This document shows positions 5,718 to 6,973 of a stretch of DNA of 6,973 bases, one piece after another. The notes under the pieces were generated by a model. It was not told the DNA's origin and made no database searches. It saw only the letters and a program-made list of their open reading frames with translations. Positions within the stretch are counted from its first letter, which is position 1. Every line of letters begins with the position of its first letter. The stretch spans positions 1 to 6,973 of the forward strand of contig WFPZ01000190.1 of NCBI GenBank assembly GCA_015487335.1. Reading direction: 5' to 3'. Position numbers and translations under genes: made by a program. The DNA comes from Paracoccaceae bacterium. Lineage in GTDB: Bacteria; Pseudomonadota; Alphaproteobacteria; Rhodobacterales; Rhodobacteraceae.

Positions 5718-6973
5718 TCAGCCCTGCCGGGAAAGCCCGGCCCACATATCCCTTTCTCCCTCCGGCCTGACCCAGCGCAGCAGGACGAGGGCAATGACGA
5801 ACAGCACGATCACCGGCGAGACGCCGATCCGCGGGCTGTTGCTGAGATAGCTGACCATGCCGATCAGCGCCGGCGCCAGAAAGGCCGTGGCCTTGCCGGA
5901 CAGGGCATAGAGGCCGAAGGCCTCGGTGGGCCGATGCGGGTGGGCATGGCGCACCATCATCGAGCGCGAGGCCGATTGCAGTGCCCCGCCCGCCGCCCCG
6001 ATGGTGGCGCCGAGAATGTAGAACACCACGTCGGGCAGGGCCGAGCCTTCGGCCAGCGGAATGCCGAAGAAGCTCTCGCGCGACATGCCGACGATCACCG
6101 TGGTGACACCGACCAGCACCAGAACGTTGAAGCGGATCACCGGCTTGGGGCCGAAGCGCCTGTCGGCCCGCCCGCCGATCCAGGTGAACACCGCGGCCGA
6201 GATTGCCCCGATGATCCCGAACACCCCGATCATGGTGATCGACCAGTTGAGGACCAGCGTCGCATAGACCCCGCCGAAGCCGTAAAGCGCGTTCAGCGCA
6301 TCGCGGTAGAACATCGAAGAGCCGAGATAGGCAAACAGGCTGGGCCTGCGAAGGATGGAGCGGAGCGATTTCCACAGCTCCCCCAGGGCGCTTTTCGTGC
6401 CGGCGCGATGCGCAGGCGGCCTGTCCTTCACCCACATGAAGAAGGGGATCATGAACAGAAGATACCACAGCGCCGTGAAGGGGCCCACGAAGCGGGTGCC
6501 CTCGCGCGCCGCCGGATCCAGCCCGAAGAGCGGCTCCAGCCCGATCAGCGTCCTGCCGTTCTCGCCCTCGGCAAACAGCAGCAGCATGATGAACAGCGCC
6601 GTCACGCCGCCGGCATATCCCAGGGCCATGCCCGAGCCGGAAATCTGCCCCACCTCGCCGCCATCGCCCAGATCGGGAAGCATCGCGTTGATGAAGATCA
6701 GGGCATATTCCGCCCCGATCATCCCGATCCCGAAGGAAACGAGCGATATCCACAGGGTCGAGCCATCGGGCATCATCCACCACAGGCCCCAGGTGCCAGC
6801 CACGTAAAGCACCGAAAAGGCGATGATCCACGGAATCCGCCGCCCGGTGTTGTCGGCAAAGGCGCCCATCACCGGCGCGGTGAAGGCGATCAGCAGCCCC
6901 GTCACCGTCTGCCCGAGCGACCACACGCTTTGCGCCCGCGCATCGGCCACATTCTCGGCCAGACCGGTGGACA
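5718..6973 (-). CDS. MFS transporter, UMF1/Atg22-like (N-terminus outside window)
   Basis: Integral inner-membrane transporter of the major facilitator superfamily; substrate unknown. The frame is open to the right edge. In the window it reads STGLAEN and then about 410 residues (a GTG at 6950 is an internal Val, not a start). Roughly 40 residues with the first membrane span are missing. The loop PVMGAFADNTGRRIPW (about 26-41 from that GTG) is the MFS motif A region (G-x-x-AD-x-x-GRR). SMFYRDALNALYGFGGVYA (212-230) marks the start of the second half in UMF1 proteins. ADRRFGPKP (262-270) is the repeat of motif A, and SASRSMMVRHAHPHRPTEAFGLY (326-348) is a typical UMF1 loop before the final spans. 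About eleven membrane segments are visible. It is the first of three leftward genes, with 146 bases before the next. Confidence 0.88.
   Translation of the reverse strand, partial: STGLAENVADARAQSVWSLGQTVTGLLIAFTAPVMGAFADNTGRRIPWIIAFSVLYVAGTWGLWWMMPDGSTLWISLVSFGIGMIGAEYALIFINAMLPDLGDGGEVGQISGSGMALGYAGGVTALFIMLLLFAEGENGRTLIGLEPLFGLDPAAREGTRFVGPFTALWYLLFMIPFFMWVKDRPPAHRAGTKSALGELWKSLRSILRRPSLFAYLGSSMFYRDALNALYGFGGVYATLVLNWSITMIGVFGIIGAISAAVFTWIGGRADRRFGPKPVIRFNVLVLVGVTTVIVGMSRESFFGIPLAEGSALPDVVFYILGATIGAAGGALQSASRSMMVRHAHPHRPTEAFGLYALSGKATAFLAPALIGMVSYLSNSPRIGVSPVIVLFVIALVLLRWVRPEGERDMWAGLSRQG

Noticed and set aside
4621..5850. 409-residue + strand frame opposite the phytase-like gene
   Set aside because: Antisense shadow; no family motifs, while the opposite strand encodes a coherent secreted protein.
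4675..6924. A single 749-residue - strand frame that seems to fuse an Arg-rich N-terminal half to the phytase-like protein
   Set aside because: The first part is an out-of-frame reading of the MFS gene plus the gap. The signal peptide and ribosome binding site at 5571 mark the real start.

Overview
The window looks like chromosomal core DNA from a GC-rich alphaproteobacterium, most likely of the Rhodobacterales (Rhodobacter/Roseobacter relatives). This rests on the strong G/C bias at third codon positions and on how the queuosine-precursor transporter, the RhlE-type helicase and the ArfB protein read. The affiliation is inferred from protein style, not from a search. I see no insertion sequence, phage gene, CRISPR array, tRNA or rRNA.

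Left part (1-3241, + strand): the 3' end of pncA (nicotinamidase) runs directly into pncB (nicotinate phosphoribosyltransferase) through a one-base stop/start overlap. Together they turn nicotinamide into nicotinate mononucleotide in the Preiss-Handler NAD salvage route. A 288-base leader region follows, with a TTGACA hexamer and two adjacent small inverted repeats. It precedes a DEAD-box RNA helicase of the RhlE type whose start is fixed by a good ribosome binding site.

Middle (3242-3966): the helicase converges on arfB (peptidyl-tRNA hydrolase for stalled ribosomes, - strand), with 22 bases between the stops and a GC-rich hairpin there. Upstream of arfB lies a 280-base stretch that holds no conventional gene. 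On the - strand it nevertheless carries, in order, a perfect TTGACA, a very strong Shine-Dalgarno sequence, several overlapping tiny reading frames, and a perfect 11-bp hairpin followed by TTTT. This is the least explained part of the window: a candidate small mRNA or sRNA, or the 3' part of the transporter transcript.

Right part (3967-6973, - strand): three co-oriented genes, in transcription order a major facilitator transporter of the UMF1/Atg22-like type (its N-terminus lies outside the window), a secreted beta-propeller 'esterase-like phytase family' protein, and the queuosine precursor transporter yhhQ. The gaps are 146 and 87 bases, so they may be co-transcribed but are not tightly coupled. 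No common pathway is evident. Overall the window is ordinary housekeeping DNA. I did not find a new multi-gene system, and the intergenic unit at 3743-3960 is the best lead.
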